DNA from: Chersky-299 sp963749535
Lineage (GTDB): Bacteria; Actinomycetota; Thermoleophilia; RBG-16-64-13
Assembly: GCA_963749535.1 (NCBI GenBank)
Contig: CAVVNF010000002.1
Span: 1 to 40,329, forward strand
Direction: 5' to 3'
DNA: 40,329 nt
The position numbers and the translations under genes are program-made. The notes under the pieces are model-generated. The model was given only the letters and a program-made list of their open reading frames with translations. It did not search any database and had not been told where the DNA came from. Shown here in pieces: positions 1 to 8,290 of this stretch (the first letter of the stretch is position 1; every line of letters begins with the position of its first letter).

Positions 1-825
1 CTCCATCTTGATCGAAGTGAGAGCGACGGCGAACCTGAGGGAATCGGCCACGCCGAAGTCCATGCGCCGTAGTAGATACGATCCAAAGGTGGTGTCGCCG
101 CGCCCAGTCCTCCCCGCCACGCCCCGGTTCGAAAAGCGTTCGAAATAGGTCTTTCCAGCGTGACGAACGAGTGCTCCATCGGCCCGAGTCACCATGGTCT
201 CGGAGCTGCCCCATTTCTCGAACTGGATGGCCGCCTGCTCCAGATCGGACGTGCCCGTGAGCAGCTCCGCTTCGACCACGTCCAGCTTGATCTTCTCGGC
301 CATCGTTGCAACCTGCTGTTTATGAGGATAGTCCCCATAAGTGACATCGCCCGTCTCGGGGTCGGCGGTCCGGATCAGTGCTTGCATGTCGATCGAGAAG
401 TCAAAACCGCGCTGCCGGAGGCCCACCATGAAGTCGAGAGGGAACTCGATGCGATTGACCCCGACGAGGTGGAGCAGCCGGGCTGTGATAGGCGGCAAAT
501 CGGAGAGCGAGAACGAACCGGCGGTCTTCTCGAGCACATGCCGGCGATCGTCGACGTCGTCACTCATGTAGAAGATGTGACTGCGCGTGGTCATGGGGGC
601 TGGGGAAACGAACGTGGTGATCCCTGCCCTACGCAACGGCTCCAGGAGGTCGGCATCGGAGGGCGCGATCCTCGTTACGACTGCCACTCGCTTGTCTGAC
701 CACGAGGTAGCCAGGGCGCTGTGGAAGATCGGGCCCCCGAGGATCGGCTCGGTGGTGCCGTCAGAACGGTGCAGTTGGTTGAGACCAGCGTTGCCGACGA
801 ATACCAGGTCGTAGCACTCAGCCAA
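1..825 (-). CDS. PfkB/ribokinase-family carbohydrate kinase, 3' end cut by window edge
   Basis: An open frame runs from a TTG at 825 to the left edge (275 codons, no stop in the window). An upstream in-frame stop and a purine-rich GGGTGAG element just before the TTG support this start. The N-terminus (AECYDLVFVGNAGLNQL) has the usual first strand of PfkB kinases. Near the C-terminal part the anion-hole/catalytic motif appears as GRTGRGDTTFGSYL, against the usual DTxGAGDxFxxG; the catalytic Asp is kept and the middle residue is Arg. The next helix (ADSLRFAVALTSIKME) also fits. Family members phosphorylate sugars or nucleosides with ATP in the cytoplasm; the substrate cannot be read here. It is last in the visible minus-strand operon, 40 bp after the acyl-CoA synthetase. 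The family call is firm, its role in the pathway is unknown. Confidence 0.85.
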   Translation of the reverse strand, partial: MAECYDLVFVGNAGLNQLHRSDGTTEPILGGPIFHSALATSWSDKRVAVVTRIAPSDADLLEPLRRAGITTFVSPAPMTTRSHIFYMSDDVDDRRHVLEKTAGSFSLSDLPPITARLLHLVGVNRIEFPLDFMVGLRQRGFDFSIDMQALIRTADPETGDVTYGDYPHKQQVATMAEKIKLDVVEAELLTGTSDLEQAAIQFEKWGSSETMVTRADGALVRHAGKTYFERFSNRGVAGRTGRGDTTFGSYLLRRMDFGVADSLRFAVALTSIKME

Positions 826-865
826 ATCTACTCACCCGCTTCATGAGAAGGCATCTCGCCACCCG

Positions 866-2971
866 TTAGCCACGATTTCTGACCTCTGCGCACCGAGCGA
901 GGATCGACAGGGCGTGGAATGGCTCTTCTACCTGCATGAAGGTGGGCACGCCTCTGGGCTCGAGGAACTCTCTACACTCATCCATGCAGCTCTTGTCGCC
1001 CGTGAACGAAACAAGGACCGGTTTCTTCGGGTGACGCTCGGCTATGTCCACCACGAAATCAAAATCTTTCGGCATGCCCATCTCTCGGGTGAGCATGAAT
1101 ATCGGGATGACAGCATCGACGTTCGGATCTTGGAGTACCGCCTCCATGCCGGCAGCGTAGGCCGCCTCGACCCCTATGGAGAGCGCCGCCGCCCAGATGT
1201 CCACCGGATTGCGGATGCGGATGAACGGCGGGGTGATCTCCTGGATCCTTCCCAGGGTAGCTTCCTCAAGTTGTGGGACCTCAAGACCAAGGCGACTGCA
1301 TAGATCGGACAGGACCACGAGCATCGCCCCCGAAGGAGCGAGAAAAGCCACCCGGTTTCCCTCAGGTAGTGGCGAGGCAGCCAGGACCTTGCCGGCCATG
1401 ACCAACTGGGTGTAATCGGAGATGCGGACGATGCCGGCCTGGCGCAGCATCCCGGCGACCAGGCGGTCCTCAGCGGCCATCGCCGCCGTGTGAGCCGCGG
1501 CGGCTTTCTTGCCGGCTTCGGTGGCGCCGCCTTTGAGCATCACGACGGGCTTCTCCGCGGTGACTCGGCGCGCGATCTCCAGAAAGCGCTGAGGTCGTTT
1601 GATGCTTTCCACGTACATGACGATGGCGCTGGTCTCCGGGTCTTCTCCCAGGTATTCGAGGGCTTGGCTCTCTTCGATGTCGATCTTGTTGCCCAGGCCC
1701 ACCACCCGGGAGACGCCGAAATGCTCGGCGGTCATGATGTACTTCATGGTAAAGGTGGCGAAATTGCCCGTTTGGGCGATGTAGGCGACGCTGCCCCGGC
1801 GGACCTTCCCCAACGGGAAGAACGTGGATGTGAAGCGACACGGCGTCGAGATGTGTCCGGAGGTGTTCGGCCCCAACACATGCACCCCGTACTCGCGGAT
1901 TATCTCTGAGAGCTCTTCCTGGATCCGCGCCCCAGCCTCGTCGGTCTCGGCAAATCCCCCCGCGGACAAGACGACGTGTTTGATCCCCTTTTGGGCTACT
2001 TCTCGAAGCACGGTCGCTGTATCCTTCGCCGGCACGATGATGATCGCGAGGTCGACGCCTTCGGGCAGGTCGCCCACCGATCTGCAGACCGGCAGCCCCA
2101 GGATCTCTCCTCCCCTGGGATTGACGGGATAGAGTTTGCCCGAGTATCCGTTGGCCTGGATATTCTCTATGACAGTGTTCCCCGGCTTCCCGGGAGTCGC
2201 CGAGGCGCCTACGATCGCCACAGACTCGGGAGCGAAGAAACCGGCGAATTGTGCGGTGCCGGCGGCGTACTCGACCGCCTGTGCCTGAGTGATCTCCGAT
2301 TTCAGCATGACCTTCACATCGAGCGCGATAGCTCCCTCTGCGTTCACCAGAAGCGGGTTCACGTCAACCGCCTCGTAGAAGCCCGCGGCCTCCATCCCCA
2401 ACTGAGCCACCCCTTGCAGCGCGTTGAGAATCCCTTCGATATCCGCAGCCGCGGCGCCTCGGAACCCGGTGAGCAACCGGTAGCCCTTGAGGGCGGTGAG
2501 AGCGTGGAGAAGGTCCCGGCGAGTGGCGGGCAGCAGAACGAACTGGACGTCCTCAAAGACCTCGGTGAGCACGCCTCCCATGCCGATCATCAGACACGGA
2601 CCAAACTGCCGGTCGTCGGTGAGACCCACGATCAGCTCCACACCCGGCCCGGCCATGGTCTCGACCAGGAGCGGAGCGCCTGGGAACAGCCGGTTCAGCT
2701 CGTGTACCGTGGTCACCAGATCGGCCTCGTCGTGGATCCCCAGCCTCACGGCGCCGAGGTCCGTCTTGTGGGCTAAACCAGGAACCAGAGCTTTGACCAC
2801 CAGCGGGTAGCCGAATTCATGGCCGGCGGCTTCCGCTTCGACAACATTGAGCACGCGCCGACCACTCGGCACCGCCACCCCAAATCGCGTGATCAACGCC
2901 TTGCCCTCATCTTCTGCGAGGAGACGCACGCCGTCGCTCACTGCTCGGGACAGCAACTCTTTGACCGTCAT
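866..2971 (-). CDS. ADP-forming acyl-CoA synthetase (acetate-CoA ligase type, fused subunits)
   Basis: A 701-aa protein with the NDP-forming acyl-CoA synthetase fold in one chain. An ATP-grasp domain comes first (about residues 5-230; FGVAVPSGR, PLVVKALVPGLAHKTDLGAV). A CoA-binding Rossmann domain follows (about 245-340; PESVAIVGASATPGKPGN), then the succinyl-CoA-ligase-like domain (about 385-690). The phosphorylated His of the family is visible near residue 494 in EAGKKAAAAHTAAMA. The family interconverts acyl-CoA + ADP + Pi and acid + CoA + ATP. The ATG has an AAGGGGAG ribosome site. It follows the substrate-binding protein gene after a 143-bp gap that holds a hairpin. It probably activates the imported acid, or recovers ATP from its CoA ester. 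The acyl specificity cannot be told from sequence alone. Confidence 0.93.
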   Translation of the reverse strand: MTVKELLSRAVSDGVRLLAEDEGKALITRFGVAVPSGRRVLNVVEAEAAGHEFGYPLVVKALVPGLAHKTDLGAVRLGIHDEADLVTTVHELNRLFPGAPLLVETMAGPGVELIVGLTDDRQFGPCLMIGMGGVLTEVFEDVQFVLLPATRRDLLHALTALKGYRLLTGFRGAAAADIEGILNALQGVAQLGMEAAGFYEAVDVNPLLVNAEGAIALDVKVMLKSEITQAQAVEYAAGTAQFAGFFAPESVAIVGASATPGKPGNTVIENIQANGYSGKLYPVNPRGGEILGLPVCRSVGDLPEGVDLAIIIVPAKDTATVLREVAQKGIKHVVLSAGGFAETDEAGARIQEELSEIIREYGVHVLGPNTSGHISTPCRFTSTFFPLGKVRRGSVAYIAQTGNFATFTMKYIMTAEHFGVSRVVGLGNKIDIEESQALEYLGEDPETSAIVMYVESIKRPQRFLEIARRVTAEKPVVMLKGGATEAGKKAAAAHTAAMAAEDRLVAGMLRQAGIVRISDYTQLVMAGKVLAASPLPEGNRVAFLAPSGAMLVVLSDLCSRLGLEVPQLEEATLGRIQEITPPFIRIRNPVDIWAAALSIGVEAAYAAGMEAVLQDPNVDAVIPIFMLTREMGMPKDFDFVVDIAERHPKKPVLVSFTGDKSCMDECREFLEPRGVPTFMQVEEPFHALSILARCAEVRNRG

Positions 2972-3027
2972 GTCTCGCTCCCCTTACCCATCATCGGAGA
3001 CCTCGCCTGTAGCCTTGCCACACAATA

Positions 3028-3068
3028 GTCCGACCCCTCCCCCGTTGAAGCCGGAGGAGGGGTCGGAC
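3028..3068 (-). terminator. Hairpin between SBP and acyl-CoA synthetase genes
   Basis: Perfect 13-bp inverted repeat (GTCCGACCCCTCC / GGAGGGGTCGGAC, arms 3028-3040 and 3056-3068) with a 15-nt loop, just downstream of the SBP stop. The T-run after it is weak, so it may be a partial terminator or a 3'-stabilising stem that lowers expression of downstream genes relative to the SBP, as is common behind binding-protein genes. Confidence 0.7.
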
Positions 3069-3114
3069 CGATTCTCGCTCGTTCAGAAAATGCAGCTTTG
3101 TGAGCCGCGCCTCT

Positions 3115-4602
3115 CTAGGAGTACTGTTGCTGGATCGCCGGATAGGTCGTGACGCCGGGGAGATAATCCGTCCCCACGACGTTGACGCCATACGGAAACT
3201 TGGTTTCCGGGTTCGGCTTGGCGTCTGCGCCCTTCACGCACTGGATGGTCGTGCTCACCCCCATATAGACATTCGCGGTTATGTGACGACCGGTCTTGCT
3301 CACCGGCTCGGTGAAGTCGAAGTCGCCGTAGGGCACTTGCATCTTCGTGGTCTTGATGGCGGCGACGATGGTCGACTTGTCGTCCAGGTTCGTGGCGCGT
3401 TTCAGCGCATCGACGGCCCAGCTACGCGCGGATATCACGCCGACATTCTCGCTCCACTGATTGCCGGTGTCCGCCTCATACTGATCACAAAGTTGGGTGA
3501 CCGTCATGCCCGTTAACGGGTCCGTGAACGGGAAGGTCCTATGCATCAGCCAGTTGGCCATGAGGCCGACGGCGATAGGCCCTAGGGCAGTCGGGTAGGA
3601 AAAGTCGCTAAAGGTCTTCCCCCCACAAAAGATCAGCTTGGGCTCGTATCCCTGCTGTATGGACTGCTTGAAGAAGTTTGTGAAGTCCGGCGGGTTGTGC
3701 GTGCCCACGCATATCTCACAGGCATTCTTCTTGAACTCCGAAATCTGCGCGGTGAAGTCCTCGGCCCCGTCCGGGTACAGCTGCGGCACCGTTAGCTGGT
3801 AGCCTAATGCCGCCATCCCAGCCTTCATCACCGGCAGCCAGGAGTTGCCATCGGTGTCGTTGGCGAATATGAGGCCCATGTGCTTGTTGGTCTGGACCGT
3901 GTTGAAAGCGATCGGCTCCGTGACGAGCTCTTGGCTCACACCAAATAGAAGGCCGTACACATAGGTCTCCACGGTGTCCAGAGTGTGACCTCGGCCGTAG
4001 ATAAAGGCCTCCAGAGGATCGTTGGTGCATACCATCGGGCAGCCCAACGCTTCCGCTTGGTCGGCCGAAGGGTCCACGGTGTCCGGCGTGCCCGAGGACA
4101 CCAGCATGTCCACGCTTTGGTTGCTGATCATGTCTCCAGCCACCTGGGAAGCCCGGTTGGAGTCCGACTGCGTGTCCTGCTGGATGATGGTGATCTTGTG
4201 CATTTGACCGTCGCCGAGGACTATCCCATCGCCCAGTGTCTTGGTTGTGAGCTCGTCCGCCCACTTCTCGTAGGCGCCAAAGCTGGCCAGCACGCCGGTG
4301 ATCGGAAGCGGGTTGCCGATCTTGATCTCGCGGCCCGTTGCGGCGGCAGAGGTCACCGTTGTAGAACTGCTTGGAGCCGCGGTGGTCGTCGTCCCCGGCG
4401 CGACAGTGGTCGCAGTCGTGGCGGCGGTGGTGGTAGTTGTGCTGCCTCCGCAGGCCGCCACCAGCCCGCCGAGGCCCGCGCCGACCCCTATGGTCGCGCC
4501 GGCGATACCTGCGATCTTCAGGAAATCGCGGCGGCTGACTGCTTTGCCTTCGAGCAGACCGCCCTGGTCCTCATCCTTCGTTTGCTGTGATTTGTCCACC
4601 AT
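3115..4602 (-). CDS. Branched-chain-amino-acid-type ABC transporter substrate-binding lipoprotein
   Basis: 495 aa. The N-terminus carries a twin-arginine motif (SRRDFLK) and a hydrophobic stretch ending in a lipobox (GGLVAAC). A low-complexity Thr/Ala/Ser/Pro linker of about 40 residues follows, as in many actinobacterial lipoproteins. The mature part starts IKIGNPLPITGVLASFGAYE and continues as a type I periplasmic-binding fold of the LivK/Peripla_BP_6 kind. It should sit outside the membrane and deliver an amino acid, amide, urea or aromatic acid to an ABC permease. No permease or ATPase gene is in the window, so it is an orphan here. The start has a GGAGGGAAGGGG ribosome site. It lies 14 bp after the EthD-like gene, so translation is probably coupled within the operon. 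Confidence 0.93.
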   Translation of the reverse strand: MVDKSQQTKDEDQGGLLEGKAVSRRDFLKIAGIAGATIGVGAGLGGLVAACGGSTTTTTAATTATTVAPGTTTTAAPSSSTTVTSAAATGREIKIGNPLPITGVLASFGAYEKWADELTTKTLGDGIVLGDGQMHKITIIQQDTQSDSNRASQVAGDMISNQSVDMLVSSGTPDTVDPSADQAEALGCPMVCTNDPLEAFIYGRGHTLDTVETYVYGLLFGVSQELVTEPIAFNTVQTNKHMGLIFANDTDGNSWLPVMKAGMAALGYQLTVPQLYPDGAEDFTAQISEFKKNACEICVGTHNPPDFTNFFKQSIQQGYEPKLIFCGGKTFSDFSYPTALGPIAVGLMANWLMHRTFPFTDPLTGMTVTQLCDQYEADTGNQWSENVGVISARSWAVDALKRATNLDDKSTIVAAIKTTKMQVPYGDFDFTEPVSKTGRHITANVYMGVSTTIQCVKGADAKPNPETKFPYGVNVVGTDYLPGVTTYPAIQQQYS

Positions 4603-4616
4603 GTGCCCCTTCCCTC

Positions 4617-4976
4617 CTACGATTGCGTTTCGTGCGGGGTCTTGACGGCCATCAGGTACTCCTGAGTGACCGCCACTACCTGGGGCTCGGAGTGGTCGCA
4701 GAAGTTCTCCTCATCCGCGTACATAATCTCCCGCTGTGGCCCCATGACGTCTTTCTTCATGTCCTCGATGCTGTCGAAGTAGAGTTCCACCATCCCATCG
4801 AAAGGCGGCTCCGGCCCCTCGACCCCGTCCAGTACAAAACTCGCCACTATCTTGCGGACCGGGTTCTTCTCAACGTTCTCCTGCTCGAGCTTAATGTGCT
4901 TGGTCAGCCAGTACTCTTTGAACTGCTCCCGTGTAAGATCCTTGCGCCTTTTGATGAGGATGACCGCTTTGACCAC
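4617..4976 (-). CDS. EthD-like small dimeric alpha/beta-barrel protein
   Basis: 119 aa from a GTG at 4976, chosen because AAGGAGAGG lies about 8 bases upstream and the conserved family start (MVKAVILIKRRKDLT) begins there; the same frame is open much further upstream through the SDR gene, which is a shadow. Features of the EthD/ferredoxin-like family are the opening beta strand, REQFKEYWLTKH, a central Asp/Gly turn, and the late EEnFcD region. Proteins of this fold act as small decarboxylases, lyases or accessory factors in degradation clusters. Its place between an SDR and a binding protein suggests a catabolic step, which is not identified. Family call good, function unknown. Confidence 0.8.
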   Translation of the reverse strand: MVKAVILIKRRKDLTREQFKEYWLTKHIKLEQENVEKNPVRKIVASFVLDGVEGPEPPFDGMVELYFDSIEDMKKDVMGPQREIMYADEENFCDHSEPQVVAVTQEYLMAVKTPHETQS

Positions 4977-5011
4977 GCTACATGCCTCTCCTTCCGCTCT
5001 CTCGCCGTCCG

Positions 5012-5819
5012 CTAGCCCCACATATGCATGCCGCAGGCGGCCACGATGGTCTGGCCGGTGATGGCGCTCGACTCGTCGGAGGCCAGGAACACGGCGGTGT
5101 TGCCCAGTTCGTACTCTTCGGTGGGGCGTCCCAGGGAGTACTGCTTCATCTCCAGCTTGATCATCTCTTCGAGACCGATGCCCCGGGCGTCGGCTCGGCC
5201 CTGCATGACCCGCACGAACCGAGGGCCCCTCACGGCGCCGGCCGAGATGCAGTTCACGCGGATGCCGTGAGGACCGCCTTCGCGGGCCAGGGTCTCGGTG
5301 AGGCCGATGACGCCCATCTTGGCGCAGCAGTATCCGGCACGCATGGGGTATCCGGAGCGACCGTCGCCGGACCGGCCGCCTTCGGCGCCGATGTTGATGA
5401 TGATGCCGCCCTTGGCCGCCGGCACCATGTACTTGAGCACTTCCCGGGAGCAGAGCATGCTGCCGGTGAGGTCGACGCCGATGATCTCGTTCCAGTCTTC
5501 CAGCTTGAGGTCCCACGTGTAGCAGGTGGGGCCGCCGATACCGGAGTTGTTTACGAGGATGTCGATGCCTCCGCAAGCATCAACCGCTTGCTTGACGGCA
5601 TCGATGACGTCTTGCTCTTTGAGGATATCCATCTGGATGGCCAGGGCCTTGCCGCCCCCGTCCACGTATCTCCTTGACGGTCGAATCCATGTTGGCTTGG
5701 TTGCGCGCGGCCAGTACCGTGGTCGCGCCTTCGGCGGCCATGGCCTTCGCGATGGCTTTGCCGATACCCGAGCCGCCACCGGTGATGAACGCTACTTTGC
5801 CTTTCAGTCGCTCTGCCAT
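5012..5819 (-). CDS. SDR-family oxidoreductase, one frame break
   Basis: About 268 aa once a single base is removed. The first part (start 5819, GGGAG ribosome site) has the NAD(P)-binding TGGGSGIG motif. The second part, in another frame, carries GGIDILVNNSG, the YCCAK (YxxxK) catalytic pair, and a full C-terminus with EYELGNTAVFLASDESSAITG. The switch falls at a run of five C on the plus strand (5655-5659). With four, the join reads EIRGRGGKALAIQMD, which is ordinary SDR sequence. I therefore regard it as one intact gene with a sequencing insertion. It should oxidise or reduce a hydroxyl/keto group of the pathway intermediate. It lies between the M24 and EthD-like genes of the same operon. 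Confidence 0.88.
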
Positions 5820-5870
5820 CTCTTATGTGCTCCCTTTCCTTGTGCTTTGGCTTCGCCGCTCATAAGCGCA

Positions 5871-7067
5871 CTAGACCACGAATATCTCCTGCGCCGACGT
5901 GTGGATCTTCTCTGCTCCGCTCTTTCCGATTATGAAGTTGTCACAGACGATGGCCCACACCGTCGGCGGCTTGACGATGGAAGGATGCACCGCGATGTTC
6001 ATCCCTTCCTTCAAGCTCCAGGTCTCATCCGGACGGATGTTGGGACGCTCTACCAACGGGGTGCCTTGGCCGTGGGCGATGGAACGAGCAGGAGGCACGT
6101 ATCCGGCCGCAACCATAGCGGCCACGGCTTCGTCCCAGATGTCTTTGGGCTGGGCCCCAGGCACGAACCTGGAAGCGATCAGCTTCTGAACGGCCTTAGC
6201 GGTGGCAAAGGCGTCTTTCAAATCCTGGCTCGGCTCGACCCCTACCATGTAGAGACGCATGACCTCGCAATAGTAGCCGCCGGGCCCGTTCACCTCGATG
6301 AGCACCGAGACCTGGTCACCCTTCTGGATCACCCGGTTTTGGAAGCGGGGGACGTCGAAAGGCACCATCGTGCCCAGCGGGCCGGAGTTCACCTGCACGA
6401 GACCCCTCTCGCTGCCGTGGGCCGACAGGAAGAAGTGGGCGTGCGCATAGACCTCGTAGTCGTGCATCCCGGGCTTGATCACGCCACGCAGATACTCTAT
6501 GGCCCCGTCCTGAAGAGCGGCGGTGTCTTTGAGGAGGCCGATCTCCTCGGGGCTCTTGATCACCTTGATGGCGTCCACCCACTCGGTGGCATCCACGAAC
6601 GTCGCATCCGGCAGGTTCTCGCGTAGGTAGTCAGCGAAGGTCATGGGGATGAAGGTCGGCTCCACCCAGGCGATCGTGGCCTTGGGCTTCTCTTTGAGGA
6701 CGTCCACCGCGAGCTTCGCGTCGTAGAGGGCGGTGTAAGGCATGGTGGCGAAGTAGACGTCGCCCAGGCGGTTCTTGATGCCGCGGGCGAAGAAGGCCGG
6801 CGGAAAGACCTGCTGCGCCGGAGGGGCCGCTCCGCAGTTGATCACAGTCATGTCATCGTTAGCAGGGAAGATCACGGTCATGGGGAACTGATGCCGGGCC
6901 GTGTAGTCCGTGAACCAGCGCAGCATCCCGCCCATGTACTCTTCCGAGTTCTGCATGACCAGATAATCGATCCCCCGCTCGCGCATCCCGGCCCGCACTG
7001 TGCTCCACCGGCGCTCGAGCTCCGGCGTAGAGATGCTCTTGCTTAAGCGTTCCATGGGATCTGACAT
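5871..7067 (-). CDS. M24-fold (creatinase/aminopeptidase P-like) protein with altered metal ligands
   Basis: 398 aa from an ATG at 7067 preceded by CGGAG; ATG 7106 or an even earlier start would add 13 or more residues. An N-terminal creatinase-N-like domain (about 15-165; WSTVRAGMRERGIDYLVMQN) precedes a pita-bread domain (about 170-398). The five metal ligands of M24 peptidases (D, D, H, E, E) appear as E258 (LIEVNG), E268 (YYCEVMR), H332 (AHGQG), H361 (NIAVHPSI) and a Cys375/Asp376 region (VCDNF). This points to a metal-poor or re-specialised enzyme. Creatinase (about 403 aa) and DMSP lyase DddP are known non-peptidase members. As first gene of the operon it may act on the inducing substrate, possibly a C-N or C-S bond. 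Specific activity unknown. Confidence 0.82.
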   Translation of the reverse strand: MSDPMERLSKSISTPELERRWSTVRAGMRERGIDYLVMQNSEEYMGGMLRWFTDYTARHQFPMTVIFPANDDMTVINCGAAPPAQQVFPPAFFARGIKNRLGDVYFATMPYTALYDAKLAVDVLKEKPKATIAWVEPTFIPMTFADYLRENLPDATFVDATEWVDAIKVIKSPEEIGLLKDTAALQDGAIEYLRGVIKPGMHDYEVYAHAHFFLSAHGSERGLVQVNSGPLGTMVPFDVPRFQNRVIQKGDQVSVLIEVNGPGGYYCEVMRLYMVGVEPSQDLKDAFATAKAVQKLIASRFVPGAQPKDIWDEAVAAMVAAGYVPPARSIAHGQGTPLVERPNIRPDETWSLKEGMNIAVHPSIVKPPTVWAIVCDNFIIGKSGAEKIHTSAQEIFVV

Positions 7068-7134
7068 CTGGGGCTCCGTTTCTCTGGAGATCTCTCTCGC
7101 ATTCATAAGATCCAAATGCTATATTCCTCAAGGT

Positions 7135-7201
7135 GTTCAATATTTGGACAGAGATGTTCTATTATTGAGCCAAACCTATCACCGGCTGGGGGGCGTGTCA
7201 A
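7135..7201 (-). promoter_or_regulatory. Promoter of the M24 operon with double IclR-type operator
   Basis: On the minus strand, -35 TTGACA (7201-7196), 17-bp spacer, -10 TAGGTT (7178-7173), predicted start near 7166. Two related 15-mers lie downstream, GTTCTATTATTGAGC (7156-7170) and GTTCAATATTTGGAC (7135-7149), exactly 21 bp apart (two helical turns). The second is an imperfect palindrome. The same arrangement recurs in front of OYE-2 next to the paralogous IclR, so these are probably IclR sites. Their place at and after +1 suggests repression that is lifted by a ligand. Confidence 0.65.
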
Positions 7202-7228
7202 CCGAGCTACGGCTAGTGCAGGCATAGG

Positions 7229-8077
7229 GTGAACGACAAAACGCATGAATCGAAGAGACAGGCTGTTGAAGACGGCACCGGGACTCTAACTCGAACCGGA
7301 GCGGCCAATGGTCCGCAATCCCTGACGCTGAAGAAGGGCCTTCAGATCCTCGGTCTCTTCGACGTCGAGAATCCGCAGTGGGCGTTCGCCGACATCTGGA
7401 AACGCGCGGGTATCTCGCGTCCCACGGCGTTCCGTCTCGTGAAGACGCTCGAAGACCTCAACTACCTTTCATACGATCCGCAGACCGGCAGATACCACCT
7501 CGGTGTGAGCATGCTGAGGGCCACTTACCTCATGTTGTCCCATACTGAGATGGCCCGTATCGCCCACCCTCATATGCTCGAGCTCGCGGAACTGAGCACC
7601 GAGACGGTCGTCCTCGCCGTGTGGACAGGACAGGCGGCGATGATCATCGACAGGGTCGCCACGTCGCGCCCATTCAAGCCCGATAGCACGTTGGGCACAT
7701 TCATGCCGACCCTGGCCAACGTGCACACTAGAGTGTTCCTCGCCTTCGGCCCGGAGAGCATGCGGGTGGCTGCGCTCGCCAAGCCCCCTGAGCGACGCAC
7801 CGAGTTCACCATCACCGATCCGGTGAAGCTTGCTGACGAGCTCGCGCGCATAGCGCGTGAGGGAGTGGCGTACGGCATGGAGGAGTGGAACCTGGGGATG
7901 TGCGCGGTGGCTGCGCCGGTGTTTGATTCGGCCAAAGAGGTGCGCGCCTGTCTGGCGGTCGTCGCACCCGTCGAAAGATTCGGCCCTGAAGAGCGGGTCC
8001 GTTATGCCGCGGCAGTCAGGGCGTCGGCGGCGGCCATGTCTCGCCAGCTCGGCTGCCGACTAGATCCGATTCACTAG
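7229..8077 (+). CDS. IclR-family transcriptional regulator (IclR-1)
   Basis: 282 aa from GTG 7229; no strong ribosome site, so the start could be slightly downstream. An N-terminal winged helix-turn-helix (about 32-95; KKGLQILGLFDVENP, ISRPTAFRLVKTLEDL, GRYHLGVSML) precedes the IclR effector-binding domain (about 110-275; TETVVLAVWTGQAAMI, ANVHTRVFLAFGPESM, EWNLGMCAVAAPVFDS). It is a close paralogue of the regulator at 28008-28839, with long near-identical stretches in both domains. It diverges from the M24 operon, over a double operator, and precedes the MFS gene. It most likely senses a small carboxylate or aromatic ligand and controls the operon to its left and its own transcription unit. 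Confidence 0.93.
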   Translation: MNDKTHESKRQAVEDGTGTLTRTGAANGPQSLTLKKGLQILGLFDVENPQWAFADIWKRAGISRPTAFRLVKTLEDLNYLSYDPQTGRYHLGVSMLRATYLMLSHTEMARIAHPHMLELAELSTETVVLAVWTGQAAMIIDRVATSRPFKPDSTLGTFMPTLANVHTRVFLAFGPESMRVAALAKPPERRTEFTITDPVKLADELARIAREGVAYGMEEWNLGMCAVAAPVFDSAKEVRACLAVVAPVERFGPEERVRYAAAVRASAAAMSRQLGCRLDPIH

Positions 8078-8177
8078 TTGGGGCTCGCCGCAGGTGAGAC
8101 GTGGGGCGACCTCAAGCATCAATCAGGCATCCTCAGCGCTTGTCCATGCGAGTTTGGCACTTCTTCCGGCCTTCGAG

Positions 8178-8199
8178 CCCCCGGGGCTTTCGCCGGGGG
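8178..8199 (+). terminator. Possible terminator after IclR-1
   Basis: CCCCCGG (8178-8184) pairs with CCGGGGG (8193-8199) across an 8-nt loop, between IclR-1 and the MFS gene. No T-run follows, so termination is uncertain. The remaining 200 bp of this gap show no gene. Confidence 0.4.
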
Positions 8200-8290
8200 T
8201 AGGTGTCTGATACAAATGTCCTGCCCATGAACGCATGTAACCCTCATTGCTGTGAAGTAGGCCCCCGCTCCTTGCGAAGGGACCTCATCG

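Noticed and set aside
160..699. A 179-codon plus-strand frame at the left edge
   Set aside because: The minus strand carries an uninterrupted PfkB kinase with its catalytic motif; the plus frame is its shadow.
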